From Anaerocaecibacter muris (lineage in GTDB: Bacteria; Bacillota; Clostridia; Christensenellales; Pumilibacteraceae), in assembly GCF_943192945.1 (NCBI RefSeq), contig NZ_CALPCE010000004.1:124001-188000 (forward strand): 64,000 bases of DNA, given 5' to 3'. The notes beneath the pieces were generated by a model, which saw nothing but the letters and a program-made list of their open reading frames with translations, was not told the DNA's origin and made no database searches. This document shows positions 39,320 through 48,833 of this stretch, piece after piece (positions within the stretch are counted from its first letter, which is position 1; every line of letters begins with the position of its first letter). The translations under genes and the position numbers were made by a program.

Positions 39320-40513
39320 CTATAATGCACGCTTAATAATTTTTCCTATGTGTGGATCATATTTATAATGCTCACCCTCTTGGGCCACTATAAGTTTCAC
39401 AGCCTCCTCGACAATACCGAGAGGCACAGAAAACCACTCTCTGGGATAATGCGTATTGCCCCGCCTATCTCTGACCTCAAAAGCAATATTCGCATCCACG
39501 AAAAAGTCATGTATTGCGGACTCGAGATATCGCGTATTCATATTAAAGCATCGAACGGTCAATATAATCGTGACATCGCTTAATAAATATGTTGGCTCGT
39601 TACGAGCATTTTTCACTCGCTCTGTCACAGATCCCGAGCAATACCCAATTTTATACAAGTCTTTTATTGCTCTAATGCTCGGATTATTACTTTGACTCTT
39701 TAATACATAAATATAACCATTTTGAACGTCATCATCCGTTACTTGGTCAAATTCCATATCATCAATAGGCTCACTTATGCAAAACCCGTCGATATTCATA
39801 GCTTTCTCAAGAGAGCGATAAAGCATATTGGATTCTGTACCATTATCAAAAATGCATCTTGTTCGACCGTCTAATCTGTTATAAGTTCCGCTTTCATATA
39901 TTCTAGGATCCACTTTCAACTTATCAAATTGCAATAAGAACATAACCCCACGTAAAACATAGAAATGACCATCAAGCAATGCTCCCCTTTTATACTCAAC
40001 CAATTTGCGTCTCCCAATTTCAAGGTCACGTGCTATCATATCAAAAACTTTTTTGAACTGTAAAAAATCTTTACATACTTTTCTATGGGCAATATAGTCA
40101 GGTCGAATTCTATCTGTTGGCTTCACATGCGATAAAGTAAATATACTTGTATCACCTGATACATCATCTAAAATCCCAAGTGGATCGTTTTTTAAAATAT
40201 CATCAATTGTGACGGTCGTTGTATTCTGTATGTCAAGAAGATTATATAAATCAAATGGCTGTAATAATTTCACTTTTTTAGGATTAGCTCGAATTGCCTT
40301 CAGTCTATTGGCAAGCATATATTCTTCCATATCCCCGTCCTCTTGCGGACATTTACCTTGCGCCTCATAAAAATCACAAATTTGCTGAAATCCTTCTATT
40401 AATCGTTGGTCTTCAGGCGTACGCACAGCTTTCTCTGACTCATCATCTATCAGCAATCCAAGACTGTCGCTCTCAAAAATATCTTTAAGTTTCTTCAGTT
40501 TGCTGTCATTCAT
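39320..40513 (-). CDS. GIY-YIG nuclease (T5orf172/MUG113 type)
   Basis: The protein is 397 residues. The C-terminal 130 form a GIY-YIG-like nuclease: NGYIYVLKSQSNNPSIRAIKDLYKIGYCSGSVTERVKNAR, with a later YLESAIHDFF and a WFSVPLGIVEEAV end, typical of T5orf172 proteins. The N-terminal 250 residues may bind DNA or partners (DFYEAQGKCPQEDGDMEEYMLANRLKAI). It overlaps the helicase gene by 8 bases and ends the methyltransferase operon, so it is the likely restriction nuclease of the set. Confidence 0.82.
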   Translation of the reverse strand: MNDSKLKKLKDIFESDSLGLLIDDESEKAVRTPEDQRLIEGFQQICDFYEAQGKCPQEDGDMEEYMLANRLKAIRANPKKVKLLQPFDLYNLLDIQNTTTVTIDDILKNDPLGILDDVSGDTSIFTLSHVKPTDRIRPDYIAHRKVCKDFLQFKKVFDMIARDLEIGRRKLVEYKRGALLDGHFYVLRGVMFLLQFDKLKVDPRIYESGTYNRLDGRTRCIFDNGTESNMLYRSLEKAMNIDGFCISEPIDDMEFDQVTDDDVQNGYIYVLKSQSNNPSIRAIKDLYKIGYCSGSVTERVKNARNEPTYLLSDVTIILTVRCFNMNTRYLESAIHDFFVDANIAFEVRDRRGNTHYPREWFSVPLGIVEEAVKLIVAQEGEHYKYDPHIGKIIKRAL

Positions 40514-42434
40514 TTCCGTTTTTGTATCCCCTTTTCAGTTGACGTAAATATACCAATGCTTCCGCAAGCCTTCTCTCAGTAGGGTCTAATGCATCAAGTG
40601 AAGGCTTACGTCTCATACTCCTAACAAAATCATTTATTTTAGGCCACAAATAAATTGCCTCATCGTCCGTCATGCTAACTTTAAAGGCTGAGATGCACTC
40701 TTGAATCGATTTCAATACTTTGGGCGTAATTGTTTTCGAAATAACCTCAAACGCCTGTTGAAAAGGATTAACTGAGTCAATTAGGTCTATATTAATTTCC
40801 TCAATATTGATAAATTTGTTATTAATTTGCAAAAATTTCACTCCGCTCTGGTCAGTTGTTATACCTCTACGAAGAACCATATCTGTGACCAAATGTTCCC
40901 GAATCTCTTCAACCTCTTCCTCTTGCAAATCGGGATATCTGGTCATAATAATTTTCGGGATCATTATTTTATTAACGATTTCCGGATCGACTTCTCCAAT
41001 AAAAGATTTTTGAATATCTGGATTTTGTAAAATAGCCGCTTTTAATTCAGTTAAATCAGATGAAACAATTTCCTTTACCCTATCAGTACTTGGTTCTTTC
41101 AATCCTTTAACTGTCACGATTCCAGAATCGTCATAGCCGTCTTCATCTGGATTTTTTTTGGATTTAAATGTTAATACTGGCGCAAGAACCTGTTCCATCA
41201 ACAACGATGCAGATATTGCTTTCAAAATATTATTCACAGTCTCCACAACTGCTTCGTTTTCCGCATCGGGTTCTGCCACAAGATTTGTAAATTGCGCATG
41301 CGTTTTATTAGAACTATCTCTTGTGCATCTTCCAATAATCTGAATAATTTCTGTCAGTGACCCCCTATATCCAATAGTCAATGCATGTTCACAAAATGGC
41401 CAATCAAAACCCTCTTTTGCCATTCCCAAGGCAATTATAATATCAATATCATCAGGAGCTGACACATCACGCAAGAAAGATACAACTTTTTCTCTATCTG
41501 CTGGTGCATCGTTCACGAGATCAGCAATTTTAAGCATCTTACCATTTGGCTGCTTCACATGAATTATGTTATTTTCATCAACAAATTCAATTTTGCCAAT
41601 CGCATCGATAATTGCGTCAACTTCAATATATTTGTCTTTGGTTGACTCTCCAGAATTCACGTTTGGGATATGGATTATTGTCTTTTTTGTTGTGTCAAGC
41701 ACTTGCATTATGGCGTCTGTATATCGACCATGATAAAAATGAAATCCAATACCTAGAGATTTTAGGTACTGATACCCATTGAGCTGTTCATAGTAATTGT
41801 ATGTAACTTTTACAAATTGAGCTTCATCCTCTTCCAATAGAACTGGTATTCCATCCCCTCTAAAGTAAGATCCCGTCATTGCTATGATATGAGCATTCGA
41901 CTCGGTCATTAAACTTCTTACTAATTCCCCAAGTTTGCTCTCATAATCCGCCGATACATGATGGAATTCATCAATAGCAACCAAACATCTGTCAAACGCC
42001 TTTGCCCCAATCCTGTCATATGCAAAGCGTAAAGTTGCATGTGTACAAATTAATATTTGGGTATCACCCTTCATAAAACTTTGAAAAACATTAATCTTCC
42101 CTCCTTCTCCACCCGGCATACATAGATTATAGCGAGGATCAAGAATCCAATCGCTATGAAATCCTTTTTTCTTTAAATCTGTAGTACTAAAAGATTTTCC
42201 TATGGAACGCTCGGGAACAGCAACGATTACTTTATCTACTGCTCTCGTTTTTAGCTTATCTAATGCAATGAACATTAACGCCCTGGATTTCCCAGACGCT
42301 GGAGGAGCCTTTATGAGCAAATATTGAGCCGCACGAGATTTATATGCTCGCGCTTGCATTTCACGCATTCCCATTTCATTAACTGAAGTGCTTTTGCCAG
42401 TAGCTTGATAACGAATGTCAATTATATTATTCAT
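40506..42434 (-). CDS. DEAH-type SF2 helicase of the restriction locus
   Basis: The product is 642 residues from 42434 (MNNIIDIRYQATGKSTS), with GGAGGAAAG upstream. Motifs are Walker A IKAPPASGKSRALMF, DEFHH in CLVAIDEFHHVSADYES, motif III AMTGSYFRGDG, and motif VI QIIGRCTRDSSNK. The C-terminal 220 residues are helical and probably contact the nuclease or methylase. It overlaps both neighbours, so it acts with the GIY-YIG nuclease in a translocating restriction complex (inferred). Confidence 0.88.
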   Translation of the reverse strand: MNNIIDIRYQATGKSTSVNEMGMREMQARAYKSRAAQYLLIKAPPASGKSRALMFIALDKLKTRAVDKVIVAVPERSIGKSFSTTDLKKKGFHSDWILDPRYNLCMPGGEGGKINVFQSFMKGDTQILICTHATLRFAYDRIGAKAFDRCLVAIDEFHHVSADYESKLGELVRSLMTESNAHIIAMTGSYFRGDGIPVLLEEDEAQFVKVTYNYYEQLNGYQYLKSLGIGFHFYHGRYTDAIMQVLDTTKKTIIHIPNVNSGESTKDKYIEVDAIIDAIGKIEFVDENNIIHVKQPNGKMLKIADLVNDAPADREKVVSFLRDVSAPDDIDIIIALGMAKEGFDWPFCEHALTIGYRGSLTEIIQIIGRCTRDSSNKTHAQFTNLVAEPDAENEAVVETVNNILKAISASLLMEQVLAPVLTFKSKKNPDEDGYDDSGIVTVKGLKEPSTDRVKEIVSSDLTELKAAILQNPDIQKSFIGEVDPEIVNKIMIPKIIMTRYPDLQEEEVEEIREHLVTDMVLRRGITTDQSGVKFLQINNKFINIEEINIDLIDSVNPFQQAFEVISKTITPKVLKSIQECISAFKVSMTDDEAIYLWPKINDFVRSMRRKPSLDALDPTERRLAEALVYLRQLKRGYKNGNE

Positions 42435-44997
42435 TTCTTTCCTCCATAAGTTGTTTATAAAAAGCGAATAAATAATCCAAGCGTTCTTCATCCGATAAAA
42501 AAGGCTCTTCTCTATAACAACTTTCTATAACTCGATCAAGAATACTGTGTTCATATCGCAACCCAGCACTCATGCCTTCCTCCGAATACATTTGCGCATA
42601 GGTTTTTTGTGATATTTCTTCTCTTTCAGCCAATATTCGCTTCACGCAGTCTGTGATTAATTTTTTTTGTTCCAAACTAATAGGGGGGAAGGGAAAAGTA
42701 TTATATCCAAGCCGTGATGAGTATCTTAAACGAGTCTCAAGGCCACCACATACGGTTCGAATCCACAACAAATGCATTCGGGATGCCACAACACCAAATA
42801 TCCATGGCTCTGCCTCATATACTACAAAGCATAGGTTCGACACAATAGTATCTGAACCTATAAAGCCTATTTGCATATATTTTCTATTCTCTGATGAAAC
42901 AGAGGGCACGACCAGTGAACATCCGCTGGTAGAACGCATTTCACGAAATTGATGTGGCCTTTCCGCAAGCTTTTGTCCAGAAATATCAATGAGTTGAGAT
43001 CTATACTCACGACATTTTTCTATACGCTCTTTAATAGGTAAAATACTTAATGCAATACCAAGCCGATCATCGGGAATCCACAAACACCATCTCTCTATTC
43101 CATTAATGTATTCTTCTGACCCGACCAATTTCTTAAATAGTATCTCTGCCTCAGGGTACTCTCCTATTATCCTCGCATGTTCTTCTTTGGATATGTCCGA
43201 CAAAAAGCCCTGATCATATGGCATATTTCCTTTATTCATGTATGGCAAATCGGACAGTGGTTTTGTTCGTTTCAAGACAATTTCATTGCATTGCGTGATG
43301 TACGGACCTATTTCTAAAACCCGATAATAACGGGTATTATCAAACAACTCACATTCACGCTTCCTCTGAGATGAGCTTACACCAAATATCACAACAGTGA
43401 CTTCCGTGCTATTTTTCGCATTATTTCTCCACTTAAATGGTTTGTAAGCAAATTGAATATAAACATCATGCTCAAATATTATAGGCCAAAGAAGTCCTAC
43501 CTGTTCTCCTTGCGAAAGGGAATTTGTGGTAACAAACGAAAAAGCAGATTTCCTTCGCTCAATAATCTTGGTTGCCAAAAGAAACCAGCAAGCTGCATAG
43601 TCCAATTCTGCGCATTTGGAATATTCTGAAAAAACATTTTCTTTATCTTCTTTTTGTTTCTTTGTTTGTTTCTTGGCCCCTCTATACGGAGGATTCCCAA
43701 TAATATAAACTTCATCGCTATCAGGAATACCTACATCCCATTCTACAAGCAACGGGTTCTCCTCTCTGATATCGATTTGCATCGGGCAAGGTATATCGCC
43801 CCCATTTTGCTTAATAGAAATCGCTAGTGAAATCTTTGCAATTTGGGATGCGAAGTGAATATTTTCTATCCCGTGAATATTATCCCATAAATTATTCTCG
43901 TTAGATTCAAAGCCCAATTCACTTAGACGTTCATTAACATAACTCCCTAGTTTGGATAATTCTCTATATGCCTCAATTAAAAAGTTGCCTGCCCCACAAG
44001 CCGGATCAATAATATGAATATGCTGTAAGCGGTTGCATAGAGTTTTAAGTCCATCGATATCATTTTTATTATCTTCATATGCTTGATATAATTCGTCAAG
44101 AAAAAGAGGGCCGATTACTTTATGTATGTTTTCATTAGTTGTGTAACATGATATACCTCGCGCAGTCGCATCTTGTAAGATTGCCCCTAATACCTCTGCA
44201 GATACATCACCCCAGTCTAAATTCATTACCTCATATATTTTCTTACGAACATCTTCGTTATATTCAAGCCCCTCGAAATCCCAGCTCAATATTTCATTTA
44301 CGCACGTTGAATCCCAATAGTTTACGCTCAGCCGAGGAACATAGTCCTTTTTTGCCGACAACCCCCATATATCTAAAATCAACAAGCGGAAAAATTCATT
44401 TGTCTCCGTTCTATAAGCAGATAAAATATTACCTATTTGGTGTCGTGCGCCATTGACACTATCATCAGTGAAAGCAAGCCAAATAAGAGCACAAATAAAA
44501 TCTTGCACCTCACGTTCTTTCTCTTTACCATTATATAGGGTCAGCCCATTATAAATTGTTGCTAATTGCTCAGCAACGCGCATGGTGACTAAATCAATAT
44601 TACTATAGTCTCTTTTCTCACGTCCAACCAACGGAAAAAAGAACTCAAAACGAGAAAAAACCTTTTCTTTACTAATTACCAGCGTTTCGAATGTGTTTGT
44701 ATCAAATGCTAGCATATCCGACTCGTTTGTCAAAATAATGAATCGGACATCGAATTTCTCAATATTTTTTTGTTGCAAAGAGTTTAGCACTGAATAAAGG
44801 TTCTTAACTTTTGTATCCATAATAAACGCTTGTTTTGATACAAACACGCCCTTATCAATGTCATTCGTTGCACAAGCCTTAATGCGATCAAACGTTGCCT
44901 GTGGATAATCCCAAGCATCAAAAAACTGCTCAAAGTATTCCATTCCTTTAAGATCTGAAATGGCTTGCAGCTTCATTTTTAATGCTTGATAATCCAT
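42427..44997 (-). CDS. MmeI-like adenine-N6 DNA methyltransferase
   Basis: The protein is 856 residues from 44997 (MDYQALKMKLQAISDLKG), four bases after the C5 methyltransferase stop with AGAGGTG upstream. SAM motif HIHIIDPACGAGNFLIEAYREL (about 350) and catalytic VYIIGNPPYRGAKK (about 460) mark a gamma-class adenine methyltransferase. SLVVPSVSSENRKYMQIGFI and SRLGYNTFPFPP belong to the target-recognition part. Unlike MmeI, the first 150 residues show no evident PD-ExK nuclease, consistent with cleavage being supplied by the neighbouring GIY-YIG protein. Confidence 0.88.
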   Translation of the reverse strand: MDYQALKMKLQAISDLKGMEYFEQFFDAWDYPQATFDRIKACATNDIDKGVFVSKQAFIMDTKVKNLYSVLNSLQQKNIEKFDVRFIILTNESDMLAFDTNTFETLVISKEKVFSRFEFFFPLVGREKRDYSNIDLVTMRVAEQLATIYNGLTLYNGKEKEREVQDFICALIWLAFTDDSVNGARHQIGNILSAYRTETNEFFRLLILDIWGLSAKKDYVPRLSVNYWDSTCVNEILSWDFEGLEYNEDVRKKIYEVMNLDWGDVSAEVLGAILQDATARGISCYTTNENIHKVIGPLFLDELYQAYEDNKNDIDGLKTLCNRLQHIHIIDPACGAGNFLIEAYRELSKLGSYVNERLSELGFESNENNLWDNIHGIENIHFASQIAKISLAISIKQNGGDIPCPMQIDIREENPLLVEWDVGIPDSDEVYIIGNPPYRGAKKQTKKQKEDKENVFSEYSKCAELDYAACWFLLATKIIERRKSAFSFVTTNSLSQGEQVGLLWPIIFEHDVYIQFAYKPFKWRNNAKNSTEVTVVIFGVSSSQRKRECELFDNTRYYRVLEIGPYITQCNEIVLKRTKPLSDLPYMNKGNMPYDQGFLSDISKEEHARIIGEYPEAEILFKKLVGSEEYINGIERWCLWIPDDRLGIALSILPIKERIEKCREYRSQLIDISGQKLAERPHQFREMRSTSGCSLVVPSVSSENRKYMQIGFIGSDTIVSNLCFVVYEAEPWIFGVVASRMHLLWIRTVCGGLETRLRYSSRLGYNTFPFPPISLEQKKLITDCVKRILAEREEISQKTYAQMYSEEGMSAGLRYEHSILDRVIESCYREEPFLSDEERLDYLFAFYKQLMEERNE

Positions 44998-45001
44998 CTG
45001 T

Positions 45002-45889
45002 TCACCTCTGCTCATATTCCAAAATAGCGTCTCCAATATACTCTGCGAGTCGGACAGGTACTGCATTCCCAATAGCTTGCTCTATGTCCGATTTATTCCC
45101 AACCCATTTAAAGTCCGAAGGAAATGTTTGAATAAGGCCTCTTTCCATGGATGACAATGCACGAACTTTTGACAAATCTGCGGTTTTATCGGCATGATGA
45201 GGCTTATAATTGCTTGGCATAGGACGATTAACTCCGCGAATCGTAGCACTCGGTTCATATATACTAAATATTGCTCGTCGATTATAGCTACGGGGGTGCA
45301 TATAATAAAACTCTGTTCCTAGCAAATTACCAAGATAGTCATAAACACTCATTGGCTTACTGGCTCTGTGGTTATCTAAAATACACTCCAAAAAACCGTC
45401 TCTTTCATCCAAACAACCTATCATAATAAAGCGTTTCCGCCGTTGAGGTACACCATAATAGCTAGCATCAAATACTCTATAAGTTAACCCATAATTAGCA
45501 TCCTTAAAAATTTCTATTGCGGTTGACAAAATAGGCATTCTCACTATATTGTAAACATTTTCCATTACGAACCATTTAGGTTTTACTTGAGATACAATTT
45601 CGGCAAATTTAATGGTCAAATTTGCCCTTTCCCCCAAGCTTCTTAAGCCCGCTATGGAAAAGTCTTGACAAGGAGGTCCACCGATAATAATATCAGGGTG
45701 GCTGGATTCTATTTGATCAATGACATCGCTATTATTTAGGTCACATTCATATATTGGATGAGCGAAATTTTCTTTATAAATATTTACAGCAGGTTCCCAC
45801 TTATCATATGCTGCGATTATATCGAACCCGGCATTTTGGAAGCCTAGTGACATGCCTCCGCACCCAGAAAACAAATCTATAAGTCTCAT
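45002..45889 (-). CDS. C5-cytosine DNA methyltransferase, second copy
   Basis: The 295-residue protein shows motif I MRLIDLFSGCGGMSLGFQNAG, catalytic IIIGGPPCQDFSIAG, motif VI FVMENVYNIVR, motif VIII YYGVPQRRKRFIMIG, and a terminal AIGNAVPVRLAEYI. The small target-recognition region (about 170-230) differs from that of its upstream paralogue, so the two may methylate different sites or strands. Its ATG overlaps the paralogue's stop (ATGA). Confidence 0.92.
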   Translation of the reverse strand: MRLIDLFSGCGGMSLGFQNAGFDIIAAYDKWEPAVNIYKENFAHPIYECDLNNSDVIDQIESSHPDIIIGGPPCQDFSIAGLRSLGERANLTIKFAEIVSQVKPKWFVMENVYNIVRMPILSTAIEIFKDANYGLTYRVFDASYYGVPQRRKRFIMIGCLDERDGFLECILDNHRASKPMSVYDYLGNLLGTEFYYMHPRSYNRRAIFSIYEPSATIRGVNRPMPSNYKPHHADKTADLSKVRALSSMERGLIQTFPSDFKWVGNKSDIEQAIGNAVPVRLAEYIGDAILEYEQR

Positions 45890-46800
45890 TTTTGCCTCTT
45901 TCCATCCATATCGTATTCTTTTATTGCCGTAGCAACATATTCAGCCAATTTGACAGGAACAGCGTTTCCTATCATTAGGTTTAAATCGCCTTTACTACCC
46001 TCGAATACAAAGGTTTTGGGAAACGTTTGAACATAGCTTCTCTCAAGAACTGTAAGAGCTCTTACTTGGGGACCGATTTTTACAGGATCAGAGGGATGCC
46101 CTGTATAGCCTGCTGGTATTGGTCTATCAACTCCACGTATCGTTTGGCAAGGCTCATATATACTAAAAACGCCCCGTCGAGAGTAACTTCTCGGAACTCT
46201 AAAATAATACTCAATCCCAAGGCTATCGCCAAAATAATCAAACATCGTCATGGGTTTAGTTGTAAGATGCCGCTCTAAATAATCCATAAGCTCCCCATCT
46301 TTTTCGTTTAATATCCCTATCAAGAAAAATCTTTTTCTTGACTGAGGAACGCCGCAATAGCTAGCATCAAGTACTCTTTGCGTTAAACCATAACCAGCAC
46401 TCTTAAAATTATCTATTACGACCTTAATGGAGCTACTCTTGGTTATTTCTGGAACATTTTCCATAACGAAATACTTTGGTTTTGCTTTAACAATTATTTC
46501 GCTAAAAACAATTGACAATACAGCACGCCCGAAGTTCTCATTTCTATGCCCCGCCGAAGAAAAATCCTGACACGGAGGACCGCCTATTATAATATCTGGG
46601 CGTGCATCGATAATTCTTTTTTGCACCTCTGACGATGCAAGATCCTCTTGATAGACTGGATGTGTAAAGTTTTTCTTATACACTTTTACTGCAGGATCCC
46701 AGTTGTCATAAGCAGCAATTATATTGAACCCGGCATTTTGAAACCCCAATGACATACCGCCGCAACCACAGAACAAATCTATCGTATTTAACTTATTCAT
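45886..46800 (-). CDS. C5-cytosine DNA methyltransferase, first copy
   Basis: The 304-residue protein has NTIDLFCGCGGMSLGFQNAG, IIIGGPPCQDFSSAG, FVMENVPEITKSS, YCGVPQSRKRFFLIG and MIGNAVPVKLAEYV. It is close in sequence to the next gene, indicating a tandem duplication. Paired cytosine methyltransferases often protect the two strands of an asymmetric site. It overlaps the small HTH control gene by 8 bases. Confidence 0.92.
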   Translation of the reverse strand: MNKLNTIDLFCGCGGMSLGFQNAGFNIIAAYDNWDPAVKVYKKNFTHPVYQEDLASSEVQKRIIDARPDIIIGGPPCQDFSSAGHRNENFGRAVLSIVFSEIIVKAKPKYFVMENVPEITKSSSIKVVIDNFKSAGYGLTQRVLDASYCGVPQSRKRFFLIGILNEKDGELMDYLERHLTTKPMTMFDYFGDSLGIEYYFRVPRSYSRRGVFSIYEPCQTIRGVDRPIPAGYTGHPSDPVKIGPQVRALTVLERSYVQTFPKTFVFEGSKGDLNLMIGNAVPVKLAEYVATAIKEYDMDGKRQK

Positions 46801-47008
46801 CCCGTATTGCCTCCGTAGTTTCCATTATGTCGGATACATCACAATTAAGTGCCCTACATATCTTAAGGAGAACTTCCGTCGTTACATTTTCATTTTTACT
46901 TAATTTTGCAATAGAAGCGGGACTAATTTGTGCCTTTAGCTGTAAATCCTTTTTTTTCATGTCTTTATCAATAAGCAGCTTCCATAACTTTTTATAACTA
47001 ATGGTCAT
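46793..47008 (-). CDS. XRE-type control protein of the restriction locus
   Basis: The 71-residue protein is little more than an HTH: KKKDLQLKAQISPASIAKLSKNENVTTEVLLKICRALNCDVSDIMET. GGAG precedes the ATG. As the first gene of the methylase-nuclease operon, behind a promoter flanked by an inverted repeat, it resembles controller (C) proteins that delay nuclease expression until methylation is complete. Confidence 0.8.
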   Translation of the reverse strand: MTISYKKLWKLLIDKDMKKKDLQLKAQISPASIAKLSKNENVTTEVLLKICRALNCDVSDIMETTEAIRDE

Positions 47009-47014
47009 TTTACT

Positions 47015-47062
47015 ACTCCGATTTTTCTTTTCATTATACCATAGAATCCGAGTAAAAGCAAT
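47015..47062 (-). promoter_or_regulatory. Promoter and operator of the restriction operon
   Basis: TTGCTT (47057-47062), 17 bases, TATAAT (47034-47039) on the minus strand. The forward-strand sequences TACTCCGATT (47015-47024) and AATCCGAGTA (47046-47055) form an inverted repeat with one mismatch that brackets the -10. It probably binds the controller HTH encoded next. Confidence 0.7.
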
Positions 47063-47245
47063 AGAAAGCGCCCAAATGGAAAGATTTTTTATGTGAACGC
47101 ATATTTTTAGTTCACACTGACCTCTCGCAATTGCTTAGCACCCTCATAGGTCTTCTAAGCAATAATCAGCAAGACAGACTAATTCAGCCAACATCTTTTC
47201 GCAAATTTTCATTACCGCTATCGCTGATTTTTTACGAGTATTCTC

Positions 47246-48232
47246 CTATTTGTATTGCGAAATAACTTCCGTCGCATAGGCTTTAACTCCTTCCACCACC
47301 AACTGCGGACTCGTAACCTTTAGCAAATTTCCAAACGAGCAGCACCAACCGAGGAACGGTTTGCTTATTTGTACATCAGCCGTAAATACCACCATATTGC
47401 CCTCACCCTGGATAATGTGTACATCATCCCCAAATCGGTCGAAAATATGGTCTACAAGCGATTTATCGGCGCGGAAGGTCACTTGTGCGTCTTCCCCGTT
47501 AAACATCCCAAACAATGCCCTTTTATGGCGCGACAAATCGAATTTATTAACTTCTTCACTTTTCGTTACGTGTTTTTCTGATATTTGCACATCATCCATT
47601 CTGTCAATACGATAATGTCCTATACCGCTGTGTTTATCATCGTAGCACATAAGATAATAGTTATCCATAGAGAAAACCGTCGAAAGCGGGTTTACAATAT
47701 AGCGGCGCTTATCCTTTCGATATACGCGCTGATGCTTTATATCGTAGTCAAAATATAAAAACGAAATTTGCCGTCCCTGTTCTATGGCACTGCCGATGGC
47801 ATCGACGTTATAAAATATTTTTTCGTTATCGCTCTTGGGTATATGAAACTCGACCGTGTTCTTTTTCATAACCTCGGCTTTCTTATCCCCGGCAAGTTGC
47901 GCTATCCTGCTAATAAAGCCGTTTGTCTTTTTAGCCGTGATGAAATTCGCCGCTTGCACCGCATCCATAAGAACTCGTATTTCCGGGATGTCAAAGCTAC
48001 GATCAACGACATAATATTCATTACTGATTGCGCGATTATGCTTTATTTCATATCCGCAATCATTCAGCAGTTTTATGTCACTGTATAGTATTTTACGGTC
48101 CACTTCTATACCGAACTTTGCAAGACGTGCAGTAAGCGTAGCTGTGGACATAGGATGGCACTCGTCGGTTTCACGATTGAGTATTTCCCATATTTTCAAT
48201 AATTTGATTTTTCGCAAATTAGAATACGGCAT
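47246..48232 (-). CDS. WYL-domain transcriptional regulator
   Basis: The protein is 328 residues. A winged HTH is at the N-terminus (MSTATLTARLAKFGIEVDRKILYSDIKLLNDCG). The WYL domain is at about 135-205 (QISFLYFDYDIKHQR, RRYIVNPLSTVFSMDNYYLMCYD), and a WCX-type C-terminus follows (GEDAQVTFRADKSLVDHIFDRFG). WYL regulators frequently control defence islands and respond to nucleic acid ligands. It is 9 bases after a small HNH gene and shares its promoter at 48533-48561. Confidence 0.88.
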   Translation of the reverse strand: MPYSNLRKIKLLKIWEILNRETDECHPMSTATLTARLAKFGIEVDRKILYSDIKLLNDCGYEIKHNRAISNEYYVVDRSFDIPEIRVLMDAVQAANFITAKKTNGFISRIAQLAGDKKAEVMKKNTVEFHIPKSDNEKIFYNVDAIGSAIEQGRQISFLYFDYDIKHQRVYRKDKRRYIVNPLSTVFSMDNYYLMCYDDKHSGIGHYRIDRMDDVQISEKHVTKSEEVNKFDLSRHKRALFGMFNGEDAQVTFRADKSLVDHIFDRFGDDVHIIQGEGNMVVFTADVQISKPFLGWCCSFGNLLKVTSPQLVVEGVKAYATEVISQYK

Positions 48233-48241
48233 AGCTATGTC

Positions 48242-48496
48242 CTACTTTGAATGATGTATTTTCCAGTGTTGTTTGCGAGTCATAACCTGCAAATTGCTTG
48301 CTCGATTATTGCGCTTGTTTCCGTCGCGGTGATGCACCACTTCATTTGAGCGCAATGGTTGCCCAATCTTGCGGCTTGCAACGTCACGATGCACAGCAAC
48401 ATACCCGTCGTCTCTCGCTTCGGGACTACTCGGCTTGTACTTTTGCACATAACCTTCTTTCGTGACATACGACCTATGCTTTCGCCATCCAAACAT
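48242..48496 (-). CDS. Small HNH endonuclease
   Basis: The 84-residue protein contains EVVHHRDGNKRNNRASNLQVMTRKQHWKIHH, an HNH core with the HH, Asn (SNLQ) and HW/IHH residues. GGAGGT precedes the ATG. It is first in a two-gene unit with the WYL regulator. It could be a free-standing homing-type nuclease or part of the island's defence. Confidence 0.82.
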   Translation of the reverse strand: MFGWRKHRSYVTKEGYVQKYKPSSPEARDDGYVAVHRDVASRKIGQPLRSNEVVHHRDGNKRNNRASNLQVMTRKQHWKIHHSK

Positions 48497-48532
48497 AATG
48501 GAGTACCTCCTTTATAGAATTTCTCGTATATG

Positions 48533-48561
48533 ATTATACCATATATCGGCTCATTTGTAAA
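48533..48561 (-). promoter_or_regulatory. Promoter of the HNH-WYL unit
   Basis: TTTACA (48556-48561), 17 bases, TATAAT (48533-48538) on the minus strand. It lies 37 bases before the HNH start codon. The near-symmetric ATATATGG/TATAATCATATA around the -10 could be the WYL operator. Confidence 0.75.
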
Positions 48562-48704
48562 TAGGAGAGTGTACTAAATTTGGGACAGTCTTTACTTGAC
48601 TCAACACTCAAAACCATTCAACTCTGACAAGGGACAGCTTTTGGCACAGTTAAGTTAGAAGTGGGTTGAGCAATTTGACGTTTACTATTTTTCAAATAAA
48701 AAAT

Positions 48705-48732
48705 GACCGTCCGTGAAAACATTCGGACGGTC
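48705..48732 (-). terminator. Second terminator downstream of tRNA-Glu
   Basis: GACCGTCCG and CGGACGGTC form a perfect 9-bp stem with a 10-base loop, followed by ATTTTTTATTTG on the minus strand. It is the second of two terminators between tRNA-Glu and the island. Confidence 0.75.
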
Positions 48733-48794
48733 GGTTACCGTTTGAAACCAATATTTGGGCAAAAAACGGCTAATTTGCCACGAAAAGCGAAAAA

Positions 48795-48829
48795 AGTTGG
48801 TCTATAAGCGAAGTGCTTATAGACCAACT
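48795..48829 (-). terminator. tRNA-Glu terminator
   Basis: AGTTGGTCTATAAGC pairs perfectly with GCTTATAGACCAACT (15 bp) around a five-base loop, followed by TTTTT on the minus strand. It begins five bases after the tRNA's CCA. Confidence 0.88.
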
Positions 48830-48833
48830 GACT

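Larger units (their letters stand above)
48497..48833. other. Intergenic region between island and tRNA-Glu
   Basis: About 340 bases have no supported gene. The left end holds the HNH/WYL promoter (48533-48561). The right end holds two minus-strand terminators (48705-48732 and 48795-48829). The middle contains GGGACAG twice (near 48580 and 48632) but no recognised integrase, IS end or attachment core. Confidence 0.5.

Noticed and set aside
39320-46800. BREX or DISARM system
   Set aside because: Methyltransferases and helicase are present, but PglZ, BrxC, DrmA, DrmB (DUF1998) and DrmC (PLD) are not seen.
47130-47240. Short minus-strand frame (KSAIAVMKICEKMLAELVCLADYCLEDL)
   Set aside because: Only 28 codons, with no ribosome binding site; it might be a gene remnant but cannot be supported.
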